Positions 12,875-26,900 of a DNA stretch of 64,000 nt are shown here, piece by piece (position 1 is the first letter of the stretch; every line of letters begins with the position of its first letter). The position numbers and the translations under genes are program-made. The notes below the pieces were generated by a model. That model had not been told where the DNA came from. It was given only the letters and a program-made list of their open reading frames with translations, and did not search any database. This stretch comes from Tyto alba (taxonomy: Eukaryota > Chordata > Aves > Strigiformes > Tytonidae). The DNA is taken from positions 2,370,001 to 2,434,000 of the forward strand of contig NW_024881278.1 in assembly GCF_018691265.1 (NCBI RefSeq), in the 5' to 3' direction.

Positions 12875-14738
12875 CCAACAGAGGTGGATTGACCGGATTT
12901 AGGACTCTAAAATCACAAAAAATCACCCTGAGCTGAAGGAAGGGGTAGGGAAGATTCCTTCAAGCACTCAGGTGGTGGTGAAGTAAGATTTGCAGCTGGG
13001 CCAATTGCCCATTAGTCTGCAGCAGGTCCTGGTAGAAATGTCCCATTTTGCTCTTAACCCTTGCAGTACTGGCACTCTCCCAGGCCCACTTGGTGCCATC
13101 TCTAGTCTCCTTGCTCCCTGTTTCACCACCCTAACATGCACACACTGCTGCATTCATGCTTTGAAATAATCTCCCAGTGCTTAGGTATTGTGCAGATTAC
13201 AGCCAGCAGACTCAACTGTTTTTCAGCCTCCTTTCATTTTCAAACCAGTACCAGGACAGCTGCTTGTTGGAACTGCCTATCAGGAGATTATGAGGAAAAT
13301 GTGTTATTTCCATGAGGGCTGACACAGCCATTTTCTCCATTTATACTTAACCGATTTTTTTTTTTTTTTTTTATTCCCCTGATGTAGTGCATTATATGAG
13401 TTACCCTCTCAGTTTCATTTTTTTACAGCCATGTTTTAATACCCTTTAGAAAACACATGCATTATTTAGCATACTGCTGAGTGAGGATAGACCAGGTGTG
13501 AATCATTTCACATTGCAGGAAAACAAGTTCTCTTTTCTGTATAATTATCAAATCTGCTTCCACAGGGAGCATTTCTCTACAGGTAGGCTACAACACTCAG
13601 TTACCTTATACCACTTGGTAAATATTCAAAGATCAGTACATCACGATTTCCTCTGGAAAGCAGAGTATTTAGAAACAGGGGACTAGTCAAGGTTAGGGGG
13701 AACAATCCTATGTGAATCTTGGCTTCTTCATCAACAGAAGATCAGAATTTCTCAACAGTTGGAGCTGAATATTGAGAAAGGAAAAAGCTTTGCTTCCAGC
13801 TCCAACATTATCTGAGGAATATTAGTTATCAAAGAGGTAGAAATGCACAACTTAACCAGGAATGATAATATGTTTTAAAGTGACAAATACTTATTTTTTG
13901 GACTTGGTGAAACATAGCAGATACAGAAACCGTTTGAAAGGTAGGTGACACTATGCAATGTTACCATGTAGGCACAGTATCACCCCATCTGCGTCAAATT
14001 CACCTTAGATGACATTTGCTTTTCACCAGGGCATTGAAGCTTTCCCCTTAAAAATCCACTTTTTCATGTTTTACTTTCATTTTCTCCCCAATCACCTTTT
14101 TCAATAGAATTAAACTGGAGGCTAATCCCTTTGATTTGAGGGTTGTCTACATGAGGGTACTTGAGAAAAATCAGTTCAAACTAATTAAGGGTTTAAAATC
14201 AAGGCAGAGGACTCGACCTGCATGAGTCCACCTTATGGATACCTCTCCACAGCAGCCTGACCACGATTAAACAGAGTTTGTTCCCACGGTGGACAGTGTA
14301 GGCTAAGTGTATAGGACACATTCAATTTGTCTAGGTGCATCATCTGTCAGACTTTCACCAAACCTGCAATAGCACATTTGCTCAGGAGAACCTCCCCATG
14401 ACGGCACAAAAAACCCTCCAAGCACTGATTTGTGCACTCGCTGCAGGCGTGCACTTCAAATCCTTCTGCACCTAAATCAAACTGCAATGCCTTTGGTTCC
14501 CAAAGCACATCTGCACAGAGCATCAGCATGGCTTACTGCAGGGTAAGACTTAGTTCAGACAAAGCATCCCCTGGCAGCCAGGCTACGCTCTCGGGTGTCA
14601 CCACTTAACGTCACCAGGAGCAGCTGGGTTACAAACTGCTGTTTTTCCTCCTCCCGAGCAGGGCCTCGGGCCCTGAGTGCAAACTGACCTGAAAGTTCAC
14701 TGTCCCCCCCTCAGATTGATAAGGCCAACAAGGGAAGG

Positions 14739-14740
<2 letters not shown>

Positions 14741-14775
<35 letters not shown>

Positions 14776-14783
14776 TGTGTGTT
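14741..14783. repeat. (GT)n microsatellite
   Basis: About 15 GT units, one TT interruption, then more GT; a likely polymorphic locus with Z-DNA potential. Confidence 0.95.
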
Positions 14784-17279
14784 TTAAAGGACGGATTTAA
14801 GCTGCTGGTCCGTTTTCCTCGCCCACAAAAATCCTCAACGCCGTGTTCCAACTGTTTCAAAATGCTACTCCGTTATTTGCACGCAGGAACCTAAATAACA
14901 CCCACTATCTAAAGCTCTTCTGCACACTTCTGCTTCGTAGTCATTCCAGCACCAGAGATGACCATATAAAGTGTCTTCCAACCATCTCCCTTTTTTTCCT
15001 GGGAAGGCCTCATCCCTGCCCGCTGGAGCTGCTCTTTGCGGACCACCCTGTTACCTACGACTGTGTCTGTACCTGGGGAACTTGGCTTTCAACCTCTGGT
15101 CACAGCACTGTTTCCCTGCTAGTGCTGAGACAAAACGAGCAGACACCTTATGGATCCGGTCCTTCCCAAGCGAGTATTTTTTTTTTTCTGCCGGGTTACA
15201 AAATCACACACAAGCTTGTGCCCTGTTTTTGGCCCGGTGTATCTGGCTTTTCCGTACAGTAGTTGGGGTTGCACAAGAGGAGGACAGAGCCAGAGCTCAC
15301 GCACAGCCTGGGCACCCGACTCACAGAGGTAAGGCAAGGGACTGAATTTCCTCTAGACAGGAAGGAAGCTGAACCCAAGTCCTCTGCCTCCTTGGAATGA
15401 ACACTGACCACTAGGAAATTTTCAACTGGAAAGTACCACCTCATCCATCTCCTTCAGCAAATGGTAATACGCTTACATGTAATAATTTAGTGTTGTAATA
15501 GGAGATATTAAAAATGCGAACAACTGTTCATGCAAGATCTTCTAAAAAGAACTTCTCTGCTTTTAAAATTCAACAATCCAAAAATTAAATGATCCCATTT
15601 TTTGCAGTTGAGTCTGTTACACATGCAAGTACTTTGTGTCAGTTTTTTGTACCAGCATAAGCATACGGAATCAGACATAGATGAGGAGTTCCGAACTTTT
15701 CTGCAGACAGGTGAATGAATGCAAGCTGAAGCAGCAGCACAGATCATGCACTAGCCAGTCCAAAAATAGTAAAGAAATCCCCTTTCTCCATTTAGCACTG
15801 TGTGGAAGGGTTTATGTGCTCATTGATGAGCTCCTAGGCTAGCTAAAGTTTTGCAAGAGCTATATCTCTTTATTTCTACAGTCAAAAGGGTGTAGGAGTT
15901 TTGAATATTAGCAGGATATTATCTCCTGTTTTGCTTTCGTTGCATTCTGGAAGGCTGGCTCCACTAAATAGCACATAAATCTTAACTCTAATATGTAATA
16001 GAAAGATGTTTTTGGGAAAGGATTTCCTGGCAGAGTATTATCCACTTTGTACCACTTTTTTCTTGCCTTGTTCTGTCTTTTTTTTCTTCTACAAGAAGGA
16101 AACAGAGATTTTTCCTCTCTTTTCTCTTTTTTTTTTTTTTTTTTCCCTGATCTTATTCTTGTGGCTGATATATAAGAGCACTGATACAATGTAGTTTTTC
16201 ATTTTGGCAGCTTTTTTAAAATGGATTCCATAGCATGATCTGACCAGTGACAAATGACCCAGTACTTCCACTTGGAATACTAACACCGAATTATCTGGCT
16301 TCCTGGGGTCTGATGGAGATGCAATGAGAATTGAAAAAATTTACTGCACAGGAGCAGTGGTGACTGATGTAGGGTCTGCATGCTGAGCTTTTGACCTCAA
16401 CCGTTTCTACAGTAACTGCAAGATGTATTGTGCTTTCTATTTTCAGACTCACATTGGAAGCCAATTAAATTAAAAGGCTATTCATTTCATTATATTTGTC
16501 TCCAGGATGCTCAAACAGAAATGCAAACGATTCCTGTTCAGAGTTCCCTGCATCAGAGAAACAGATACTGTACTGCTAATTTGTGATAACAATATAAGCC
16601 AATATGAAATCTGCACTGATTTGAAAGATGTGCATAAGATGTACACTGAACTTACAAAACACTGATTAGGGAGATCATGAAATTAAATCTTCCGAAGGGC
16701 ACTTGTTTCAAACCCTCAAGGCAGCTCTTTTTCTTGGTTTAATCAGATAGCTAATCATTGTAACTCACACTTTCCAAGAGCCAGATTCATCGATGCTAGG
16801 AAACATGGATTTCTAATATTGAATAGTTGAAAGCTCGGGAAAGCTTGGTGAAAATAAAAGCTGTAAAAAGGTAGTCGGTAAGCTCTTCACTGCTTTAAAA
16901 AAGGCAATGGAGGAAATGAGAGACTATTTCCTACTAAAAATAAAGCAGAAATCATTTGAGCACTGATCCACCAATTTGAACAATAAAGAAACGTATTCCC
17001 AAACATACTGTTCTCTTAAGAACTGGTCTTATCTCCAGCTCTGTGAGAAACGAACATTTTTGTCAAATCACAGAAAATAAATTGACATGAAGCATTATTC
17101 TACTGCCTGTATTTTTATTCTAAATTAGGCTTCTGGTATACTTCCCCACGTCACTTAGAGAGACAGTAATTTCTGATCTGGAGGAATGACCTTCACACTG
17201 AAGGGAAGAGAGAGGACCCGTACACCATCCTGCAGGATACGAAATAACAGCCTGCAACATGCCATTTGTAGATCATTTT

Positions 17280-17520
17280 TGCAGGCTAGCGACCACAAAT
17301 TGAAACTTGCTTTTCATCAATGGCAGATCGAATTTTAGGGCTTTTATAACGGCCTTGGTACTGAAGACTTGTTGATAGAGTAGATGTGGGCTTATAATGG
17401 AGGCAGCAGCCCTCATTGCAGTTTATCTAGATGTGGCTGGCAGGATATAATAAGCTAAACAAGGTTGAAATGACAAAAATGGCTCCAGGCTTATGAAAAC
17501 CTGGGACGCTGTTTCTAGGA
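17280..17520. promoter_or_regulatory. candidate conserved non-coding element with paired TTATAA/C motifs
   Basis: GGGCTTTTATAACGG and GGGCTTATAATGG lie about 55 bases apart, with GATATAATAAGC further on. The first two resemble CDX/HOX-type sites. Complex sequence with no coding frame. Inference only. Confidence 0.2.
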
Positions 17521-18725
17521 AAAAGTGGCAGTTTAGACAAAACTGACAAACACTTAACTCCCTTTTCAGATAGATGAAATCATTCTGGGCCAGAATCATT
17601 CACCTGAATGTTCCTGCTGGAACTCATGGACCTTCTACCAGGGGTGAGCTTGAAGACAGTTCTCTGGGTTGGGAAAATGAACTATCTTCCCTCTGATACA
17701 ATTAAATGACTTTTGTTTTCGCCCCTCTCTGCCTCTCAATGAAATTTCAAGCAGTTGTTGAAGTACTTAAGACAGAACATTTTGAAGTGAAAAACTTAAA
17801 GTAAAAGAAGGTTTCTTAAAATGGCCTGGAAATAGAAGCAAATATGAAAATTTCATGAAGGTCACAGGAGCATATCTAGTCATCCTCTACTACAATAACT
17901 AGAAGGCCCTCAATAAAATGAAAGGCAACTGATTTAGGGATGACTGAAGGAGAGGCTCTTTTCAACAGCGTATTATTAGCATGAGGATTTTATGCCAGAA
18001 AGTAGCAAACAGGTCAGCGCTTTAGCTGGCTTCCAAAAAGCATGAAAAAACCTGTAGTGTATGAACAAAACAAAACATCTAGAGGTGGAGTTTGTATGTG
18101 TGCACACATGTGTATTTATTTAATGTAACAAGTGGAACAGCAGAAAGAAAGCTCTATGCAGTAAGGGCCAGAAACTCTGTGCAGGCACATTTTTATGTAA
18201 CTTGCCCTGCTGTAAAGTTTCTTGAACCATCTTCTGACATGGCTGGAATGGGCTCTGCTAAAAAGAACATAGTGAATTATAAAATCCACAGGTCTATCAT
18301 CTGATACAGAGCTTCTCGTTTTTCTGTATCTTCTGTTGCCCAATTTCCTCGCTTTGAGATAGTTTTCCTTATTATTGCAAATCCTCTGCAGAACATTAAC
18401 CTTGAACTTGATGCAACAGTGACAGGGCAGAACTCTTTCTCTCTACCCCAGTTTTGCAACTTAGATGAGGTCACCAAGAAGGAAGTTCTAGCTTTGATCA
18501 TTTATTTTTGTTTGATTCTCTAAGTATAACAACCTGTTTCTAATAAAAACTCCAATAGCTTTTCAAAGCTTTTATCTTTCTGTATGACATCTTCCAAACT
18601 AAGACTTTTCCTGAATGTGAGTTTATTTGAAAAGATAGGACAGGAGGAGTCCATCCTGGATTTATCAATTCATTTTTCTGAAATGAAAAATTGAAATGAA
18701 AAATATGTTTTAAAAGACTAATTTT

Positions 18726-18729
<4 letters not shown>

Positions 18730-18757
<28 letters not shown>
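18730..18757. repeat. A28 tract
   Basis: Twenty-eight A in a row with no retroposon body upstream. Confidence 0.95.
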
Positions 18758-18760
<3 letters not shown>

Positions 18761-21700
18761 TATTTGTGGTGGTTAGAAAACCTGGAGGGAGAAACTCTAA
18801 GTGGAACTCATTGCTGCAACATAATTGTGGCCAAAGACTCAGCCAGATTTGAAGGGGAACTTGATTTTATAGCAGCAACAACATTCGGTTACAATAGCTA
18901 ATGATTAAAAGAGGTATAATGGAAGGGAAATAAAACATGTTTTGTTTAAGGACTTAACATAACAACGCATTCAGGACAAGACCCGATTAGGATGGATAAC
19001 CTCATTTTTTTCTTTGTATGATGTTCTGCACAATCACTTCAAGCATGTTGTACTGGACAGTGGTATGAGAAGACCTAAGATTTGGAAGTTTATCCCTGTG
19101 AAAGTAACAGAGAAAAATACACTTTTAGATGTGGAAAAGTAATGACTGTGCTGATGACTGTGGATATTGACAGTGTTAGTGGATACTGTACCATACACAT
19201 ATTCTATTCTGTTATTCTGCTTTTGCATTTTCGTTAGGAGAGAAAATTAAGTACCTTTTACATGAGAATGGTGAAAAAAAGGAGAAAATTGAAAATAGAT
19301 TTTATTTTCTCAGCAAACTTGAACATGTTCTAAATATAGCTCTTTACAAAAATAAAAGGCATTTTAAAGAAAATAATTTTGGGTGATGAATAAATCAATG
19401 GGAGTTTTTACTGACATGCTCCAGTAGAGTGTCTGATGCGCCCCAACTGCGAACAGACATTCAATACAAGACAGTAGCCAGTCTACAGTAACCCAACATC
19501 ATGGGCATGGGGTTCCCAGCACTGGCACTCTCACTCCACTCAACTACGGCTGCTGTGTCTCTGGACTTGCTAAGATGGGCACAGCCAAAGTTTCCACGAT
19601 GGGGGCAGACAGCAGGAAAAGCTGAAGATGGGAGGTCCCAGACCAGACCCACTATATTTAATACAATCAGAGAATCAGCAGGGCAAGCCTGTGCTTATCC
19701 TTTTGGTGCGGATTTGTTGCATTTTTTTCCCTTGGCTCATTTCTTTCATCACTGCTGAATGTCTCGAAATTCACTGTATTATAAGACTTGTAGATCAATA
19801 TTAGGCTATTTAGAGAAACATCTTGACTTAATTAGGTTGGATCAAGGATCTAGGTGTGCTCTTCTGCCTTCATCCTGATTTCCACTGCAGCAAACCCAAT
19901 CCCTGATGAAGAGGAGACCAGCAGTGAGCATCACACCTTCTCCACGGTTTATTACTTCTGCTGAGAATGAGTTGGAGACCAGTTCTTCCTAACACATCTG
20001 AAAGATGCTCCACCACCTTTGTATATTTGGCATAAAGGCAGCTGTGAACACCAAGACCTGAACTGTGGGATGAGGGGTAGCAGTCAGGGGGGATGCAATG
20101 TATTCAGGGAGGGGAGCATGTAAAATCTTTAAAAGCCATCAGGAGAGAAACACAAACAAATTACAACACAATAAACTTATATTCTGAAGGGCAACTATTC
20201 CCATGGACATTTCCCCCTACTGGAAAAAAAATACCCCCCCTACCTTTTATTAACTGAAATATGGTACCTCCTTTTAGGCACTGTGGATTCACATACAACG
20301 TACATAAGATGGTGCTGACAGAGAAAAACTATTTCTTACAATTAGTCAATTCAGCAAGCTATGCTGTCCAAAGCACCAATCTTCAGTTATATAGAAGTAG
20401 GACAACTCTAAAAATAAGCCTTCTTGTAAGGAAGATTAAAAAAAAAGAAAAGGCAGAGTCATATCTTAAATAAAATCTTACTAAAGAAAAAAAAACAAAA
20501 AAAACACCCAGAGACTTAAAAACAGAAGCTTCTTAATTAAAGTTATGGTGCTTTCCAAGGAAAGGTATGGAGATAAAATGAGTATCACTGTAGAAGAGAT
20601 AATTCTGTTAGTTCATTTGTATAATTAGAGGTTTATGCCATGAGGATCAGCTGTGTTCTGGCTTGAAATGTCAAATGTGAAGCTCTGGAGTATTCAGACT
20701 TTAGGAGTTAGGCCAAAAAAAGTTTCAAGTTTGGAGGGTATTTTGACTGAACCTTTAGTTTAAAGTCTCTCTCAAGTAAACCTAAGTGAATTAAATATAA
20801 TTTTTCATGACTGATTAGAGTATACATTTGACCACCAGCTCCATCTCATATTCTGCTACCTACCAGCTGGAACATTGATGAGACTTTTTATAACTTTATT
20901 ACAGCTACCTTGTGGAACAATTTAATCATATAAAATCTTATAATACAGATGCACAAGTAAAACAATACCAGCTGCTGGCTTCAGGTCTTGTCATGCTCCT
21001 TTACTGCTTGACTTCTCCCCCTGCCGTGCAGCACACCCCCACTGCATGGGGACTGCCTTGGAAGGATGCTACCTGCACGAACCAGCTGATTTTTTCCTGC
21101 CTAACATCCAAGATACACAATCCCTGAGGGAGAAATAGAGACACAGGGCTTCATAGGCCCAGATCTTACTGAGAGATCCTCCTGAGCAAAGAGGTTATCT
21201 GATAACACAGAGGGGTTTTTTGTTTGTTTGCTTTTGTGAACAGGTAGGTTAATACTGAGAGGACAATACTCTCCTATCTAACTGCTTGGAATGATTCTCA
21301 GAGAAAAATTCTGCAAGGTTCTGACATAGGGCTGCACTCTCTAGCCAATGAGCAGAACAAGCCTTGTGTAAATTAAGCATTTGGATTTTCAGGATAAAAT
21401 TGCTTAATGTCATCTTTGTCATTGGCTCTACAGCAAAACAATGGAAAATGAAGAAGCGTTGCAAACAAGTAAGGTGACACAGCTCATCAACATGCAGCAC
21501 TTCTTACTATGCGGCACACTCACAAGTGCTTCACATTTGAATGGTACCATTTATCTTTATAACCTTTTCTTGCTAGACTGTATTTTATTTCTTTCTTTGT
21601 CTGACTTCCAACTCCTCTGTTGGAGGTGGTACAGAAAATACGCAGCGGCAAGGGGAAGAAGAGCAGAGGCAGAGAGAAGTATCAGTTTATACTGCAGACT

Positions 21701-22148
21701 TTGTGACTAATCGGCGAGTAGCATCTCAGAATTCACATAATCTCTGAAAGGTTCCCATATGTTTGAGGCTGCCTGTGTGCATGTATGCTAATCAGCTTCA
21801 AATTATAATCAGGATATTAGAACACAACTTTGCTAAGCAAACAGCTGGGAAGATCAGCAAATATTCGCCAGTGAGAAGAAAACAGAGCTTTGGCAGGGAG
21901 AATCTGATTCCCATCAGCTTCTGGCTGATCAGCACATAGCCTGGGGAGGGAAAGAGCCCTTGCAGAGGGACCACGGGGGCGCGAGGCTGGTGGGACCTCT
22001 CCCTCGTGTCTGAGGAGTGTAGAAGCCAGGCTGCGTCTCCCCTGCTCCCCTCCAACAACAACCACTTCAAAAAATTACCTCCAACGCAGGTAATGGATGT
22101 TGTCTAGATAAAGTCCCCCTGCCACAACTTCTGAGAGGATTAGTTGGG

Positions 22149-22172
22149 TTTGTTTTGTTTTGTTTTGTTTTT
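22149..22172. repeat. (TTTTG)n microsatellite
   Basis: Four tandem TTTTG units ending in T6. Confidence 0.9.
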
Positions 22173-22199
22173 TCTTGTGAGCCCCCAGAATGAACCCTA

Positions 22200-22600
22200 C
22201 AAGTGGCCTCCCAAAGCAGCAAGGTGCCGCGCGATTCCGCTTTTCTGCACAGCGACGGCAGGTCGGTGTGCTTCAGTCTTAACAGGCTGGCATCAGCCTG
22301 TCCTCTCCCCCTCCAGGCCCGAGGACTTCTCCTTCACAGGGCTCCTCCGGCAACCCCAGCAGCGCAGCCCGTTGTGCTGCGGGCACGCAGCCCCAAAGGC
22401 CAAGCGCAGGCGCTCCGCGGGCTCTGCTCGCAGCAGCAGCAGCTCGCAGGCAGCCTCTCACACACCTGTGTACCTTATGTGACACAAAGAGAGTTGACGG
22501 TGATGATTTAAACCTTGCATTTCCTTCTCGCTTTCCACTCGGTCCTTTTCTTCGGTGCGTCCTGGAGGCCTCTGTGTGGGAAAGAGCGGGTGTGGAAGCA
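22200..22600. other. small CpG-richer patch, no gene seen
   Basis: GTGCCGCGCGATTCCGC, AGCGACGGCAGG, GCGCTCCGCGGG and a CAGCAGCAGCAG stretch. Open frames overlap on both strands (112-133 codons) but none has a recognisable domain. It could be a weak CpG island or enhancer. Confidence 0.3.
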
Positions 22601-23911
22601 GCTAACAAGATATTCATTAAGATCACATTTGGATAGAGATGACAAACCAAATCACCCCCCAAATGTCTGTTTTTCAGCATCCTGCTTTATGGATTGTTTT
22701 ATTTACAGCTAGAAAAATCACCTGCAGTGGTATTGCTGGGGAACTAAATCCTACAGAAATATTTAGCTTCCATTTTAGCTACTCTGCATTGAATATTCCC
22801 CTTGGAAATTCAAAGAGGAGCTACATCATCTGTTACATGTGTTATATAAAGAGAATCAGAATGAAGTATTCGGGCACTGACCCGCTTGATTTTATTTTTT
22901 GGCATTCCCTCCTTCCCATCCCCAACATACGTTTGTGAAGCATGAAATATATTCACCCTTCCTGACTCAGTTCTATTCCTTTTCAATCCTGACAGAATAC
23001 TTGAGGTTGGCAAGTGAACTGTGCTAGGCTGGGTCATGTTTTCAAATGAAGAAAAAAACCACAACCCTGAATTAGATTGATATAATTTTGGTTTCATTGC
23101 TGACAATCGTTTTTCATCATTGTTTCAAGCATGAAAGATTTAGCAATGGCTGCATAAAACTTCAGTGGCACAAACCTTTTGTGTTCTGTGAAGCAGCTTT
23201 GTTTTTCTCCCTGTCATATACACTGCAGCCACAAATTACTCCCTGGCAATCCTAGGTAAGGATTATGAAGATTATTAGGAAAAACTGAGGTTTAGAGCAT
23301 TATTAAAAGTACCTTTGCATTTCAGCAACATGTGAACAAGCAATTGTGTTCTTCACAAAAAGCCTGGTTTTCTTATTGTAATGTGCTGCTGATTTTTCTC
23401 TCTTTCAACCGATCTCTTTGGCTGGGCATTTTCACCTCAAATTCCAAGTAATCAAACTGTCATGAGCATTGCCTACTAAGAGAAAGCACTGAAACAAACA
23501 AAAAAAAAGAACATTAGCAATCTGCTTGTGAGCTGCAAACACATGCACAGAAGCTGAGCAGAGCACGTGTTTTTCCGAAAGGCCAGTTGTGCTATTAGAG
23601 TGGGGACTCCACAGGAGAAAGCTACATGGCAATATAGAATAAGAATATAGAATTCTACTTTCTTTTAAACTTCCACCTTCATGAATGGATGTACCATCTG
23701 TTTCACTATTAATAAAACAAAGCAAAGCTAAGTACTCTGAATTCAGGATCATTTTTTGCCCTGGCTTGAGCTCCATGGGGCTGTCCAGGGGTTTCTTCTG
23801 GATGTCAATTTAAATTAAACAGGTAAAATGCCACTGGTCTGTCATCACAAAAGTCAGTGCCTACAAATCCACATCTTGTCCAGTACAGTCTTTCACCTAA
23901 ACAATGTGTAC

Positions 23912-23932
23912 TTTTTTTTTTTTTTTTTTTTT
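23912..23932. repeat. T21 tract
   Basis: Uninterrupted T run. Confidence 0.95.
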
Positions 23933-26900
23933 AACTTGCAGTTTTACTTTATCAGATCACCGTGTTCTGTATTTTGACACTGGATCTGTGGACGTAGGTA
24001 CTGTAGACCCTTGAAGCATGCTTTCCCCTAACTACTATTGCAGTTTTTGTCATGCAGGACTCTGAGATTTTTGCTTCATGACTATAAGTGATTTTTATCA
24101 TCCAAACGGGCTTTAGCAGCAAAATGGGGATAACAAAACCTCTGTAAACAATTGATCTGTCCAAGGTTACACAAGGAGGGGAGGTTAAAGAAAATCTGTG
24201 TCTTCTTCAGAGCCTTGGAAATTAATACTAAAGATCATTATTAAGATCTTTATATTTGAGAATGATGCTTAGGCTGTATTGCAAATATTTTACAGGAAAC
24301 TGCCCTTTTTGAATAAACTCTAATGCAATCTAGGAGGAGCACAGCAGTTTAATGGAGGGTTGGGAAGGAAGAGCAACAGTAGTAATAAGTCAAAGAAATA
24401 GGCCTAGTTGTCTGTACAAGATTTGCAGATGAGTGTTTCATACAAATAATCACGTGCAGGCAGAGAGGTATTCAGATCCCCAAAAGCTGGGTTTATCCAA
24501 TGATCATAGGACTGGGTAATTCACACCAAAAGCCTCAGATTTCATTGCTCTCAAAATTTAAAGTGACCTCTTCAGAGACTAGACAGCGATGAAAGGTCAT
24601 ATCAAACAAACTTACCCTGTCTTATATCTTAAGAAGTCAATGAGACTATACACACACCATTTCTGCAATCACTTTTTGCTGTGCTAGTACTCTCACTTCT
24701 TGCTCAGAATTTAATAATCAAATACCCAAATGAACACCTCAGGATAAAGCTGCAACTCAAAAATTATTCACTGGAAAGAGCTGTTGAATAACATTTGACA
24801 CACACACACGAATCCATTTGTAGATAATCCCTAATCAGCAAAATTCAGTGACTAAATTATATGTGGTTAATTATTCACCCATCTCTCACAACACAACTTC
24901 CTCACCCCCTCTCCCCTTTGACAAATTCCTAAAATGATCAAAATGCTGATCACAGCCCAACAGTTTATACAGCCTCTCGTCTTTGTGTCTCTATTCCAGT
25001 TTCCTCCCTCTGGACTTTTAAGTAAGCAAACCTTTCTTGTTCAGTAATTTGGCAGACCAGTGAAATTTTTACTTGCGATTATTTAACTGCTGCAAGTCAC
25101 TCCAGTCAGCAGGAATGCCATCCAGGAGATTCACAGCCATAAAAAAGCATAAACAGCCATGGTTCCCTACCATAGGACTTTTATTGGATATGCAGTCCGT
25201 AGATCTGAACGCTTTGATTTATTGGCGTGAGAAGCAATGTGAAAACACTGTCAGGCTTCCAGAGCCACTGAGATATTAGACTGCTCCATTCATGTACATC
25301 ATGCTCATGAAAAGCACAGGAATCTGGTAGGCTATAAATTAGAAGATCCTGGAGGTGTGGGGTGGGAGGAGGAATCATGATATTAAATTTATCTTATGAT
25401 TAGCCTTAAATCCCAAGAAACATGAAACAAATTCTGGCTGTTTCATGACTTGTACCTTCCCTTTCCCACTGTTCTTTTATTTATCATTTTCCAGCAGAAG
25501 TGCAGAACCACAATCCCCCTGTTCCTGGCTTGCAGCCACTTGGGCCAGCAGGATCTGCCTGGTCCGTTGAGCTCTTTTTGCCACGTCTTCTTTGTAAACC
25601 ACCTATCAAGGTCTTAGACCTGATGTATTTGTAATTCTGCTGTGAAGGCCTTACTTATAAAAGATACTGCTTTGGCTAACAAGGCCTTCCACCCAGCTGT
25701 GGCCCTGTTCTGCTCTCTTTTCTCCCCTTCACAGCCACTGTAAACTCACTTTTTGAGGGATCTCTTTTCCCACCCGGTCTGCACAGTGGCTGGTTTATAT
25801 TATTGCCGTAGCAGCTCTCTAACTATTAAGAGACTAAACTGCAGCTACAAAATTCATGCTGCACAGATTTCTAAACCTGAATTAGCCTTCAGTCACCAGT
25901 GACAATTTTATTAGATCCCATGGTCCAAGGCTTTGTAGACCATTTTCAGCCCTGAACCAGCTCTCTAACCTACTTCACGTACGATACCCTATTTCTGAAG
26001 TATACGATTCTGTATGATATTATGTATCTGCCTCAACCCTAATACTGCTTGAAGTCATCTTCCCCTGCGTTGATTCATTGCAATTAGCCTGAGAAGAGCC
26101 AGCCCTCATTTTTGCTCACATCCTGAACACAAGCATGGAACCACTGAAATGCCCGGCTTTCCCGTCCCCATCCTTGCATGCTTCATGGCTAGGTGTGAGA
26201 TCTCCTTTTAGCTCACCAGAATTCAGTGGTGAATCCAGCTGGTCCTTTGGTGGTAGCACTGGAAGCTGATGATACCAGAGAAGCCAAACCAGAGTCAGAA
26301 TTTAGAGCTAGGATGCTCTACTACACCAACTGCTTATATGAGCTTATACAGCAAAGCAGGCTTTAAGAAAAAAAAAAAATCCCTATCAGTGAAACATCTT
26401 TTTAGCTCATTTTCTTTTGACTTTTTTTTAAAGGTTTCTCCAGCAAACATTATGAAATTTTTAATCCTGGTTCTTTTCAGCTACAAATATTCTTACAGCA
26501 TTTTCTTTACTGTAAGTTTTTACATGCATATCACCATTCATATTTTCAGCTCCTCAGACAAAAGGGGACTTTTCAACAGAGTACATTGGTCTAGAAGTCC
26601 CTACTGCAGAGTTGTCCTTTTAAGGTATTTCCTAAGGCTGACTCCTGGGTTGATGAGGGAAGAAAAGGCAGGTGAGCCTGCAATTTTGGGAGAGGCAATT
26701 GACTGCAGCCCTTAACTAGTCATTTTGCAGCTAACCCTCTGTAAAGCAGCTCTTTTCCACACAGCAAATAGGCTTATTTATTCTTCTCACATCTCATTCC
26801 TAATGCTTTCAATGTATCCTAAGTAGACAGGCAACTGGCTTCTGTCCTTGGATACCAGCCCGGTTCTCCTTGACTTCACCAGCATGCATGGACTATCTGA

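Larger units (their letters stand above)
11761..17279. other. intergenic, no gene seen; simple repeats
   Basis: It holds T tracts at 12817-12874, 13357-13374 and 16128-16144 and the GT repeat at 14741-14783. 14560-15350 is somewhat GC-richer. No exon could be supported. Confidence 0.5.
17521..22199. other. intergenic, no gene seen
   Basis: AT-rich with A28 at 18730-18757 and a (TTTTG)n tract at 22149-22172. No exon recognised. Confidence 0.5.

Noticed and set aside
19595..19615. CCACGATGGGGGCAG resembling a CTCF core
   Set aside because: Spacing within the motif is off by one base from the consensus.
26269..26715. 149-codon frame on the plus strand with hydrophobic stretches
   Set aside because: T-rich DNA gives Phe/Leu/Ser-rich peptides; no domain or start context.
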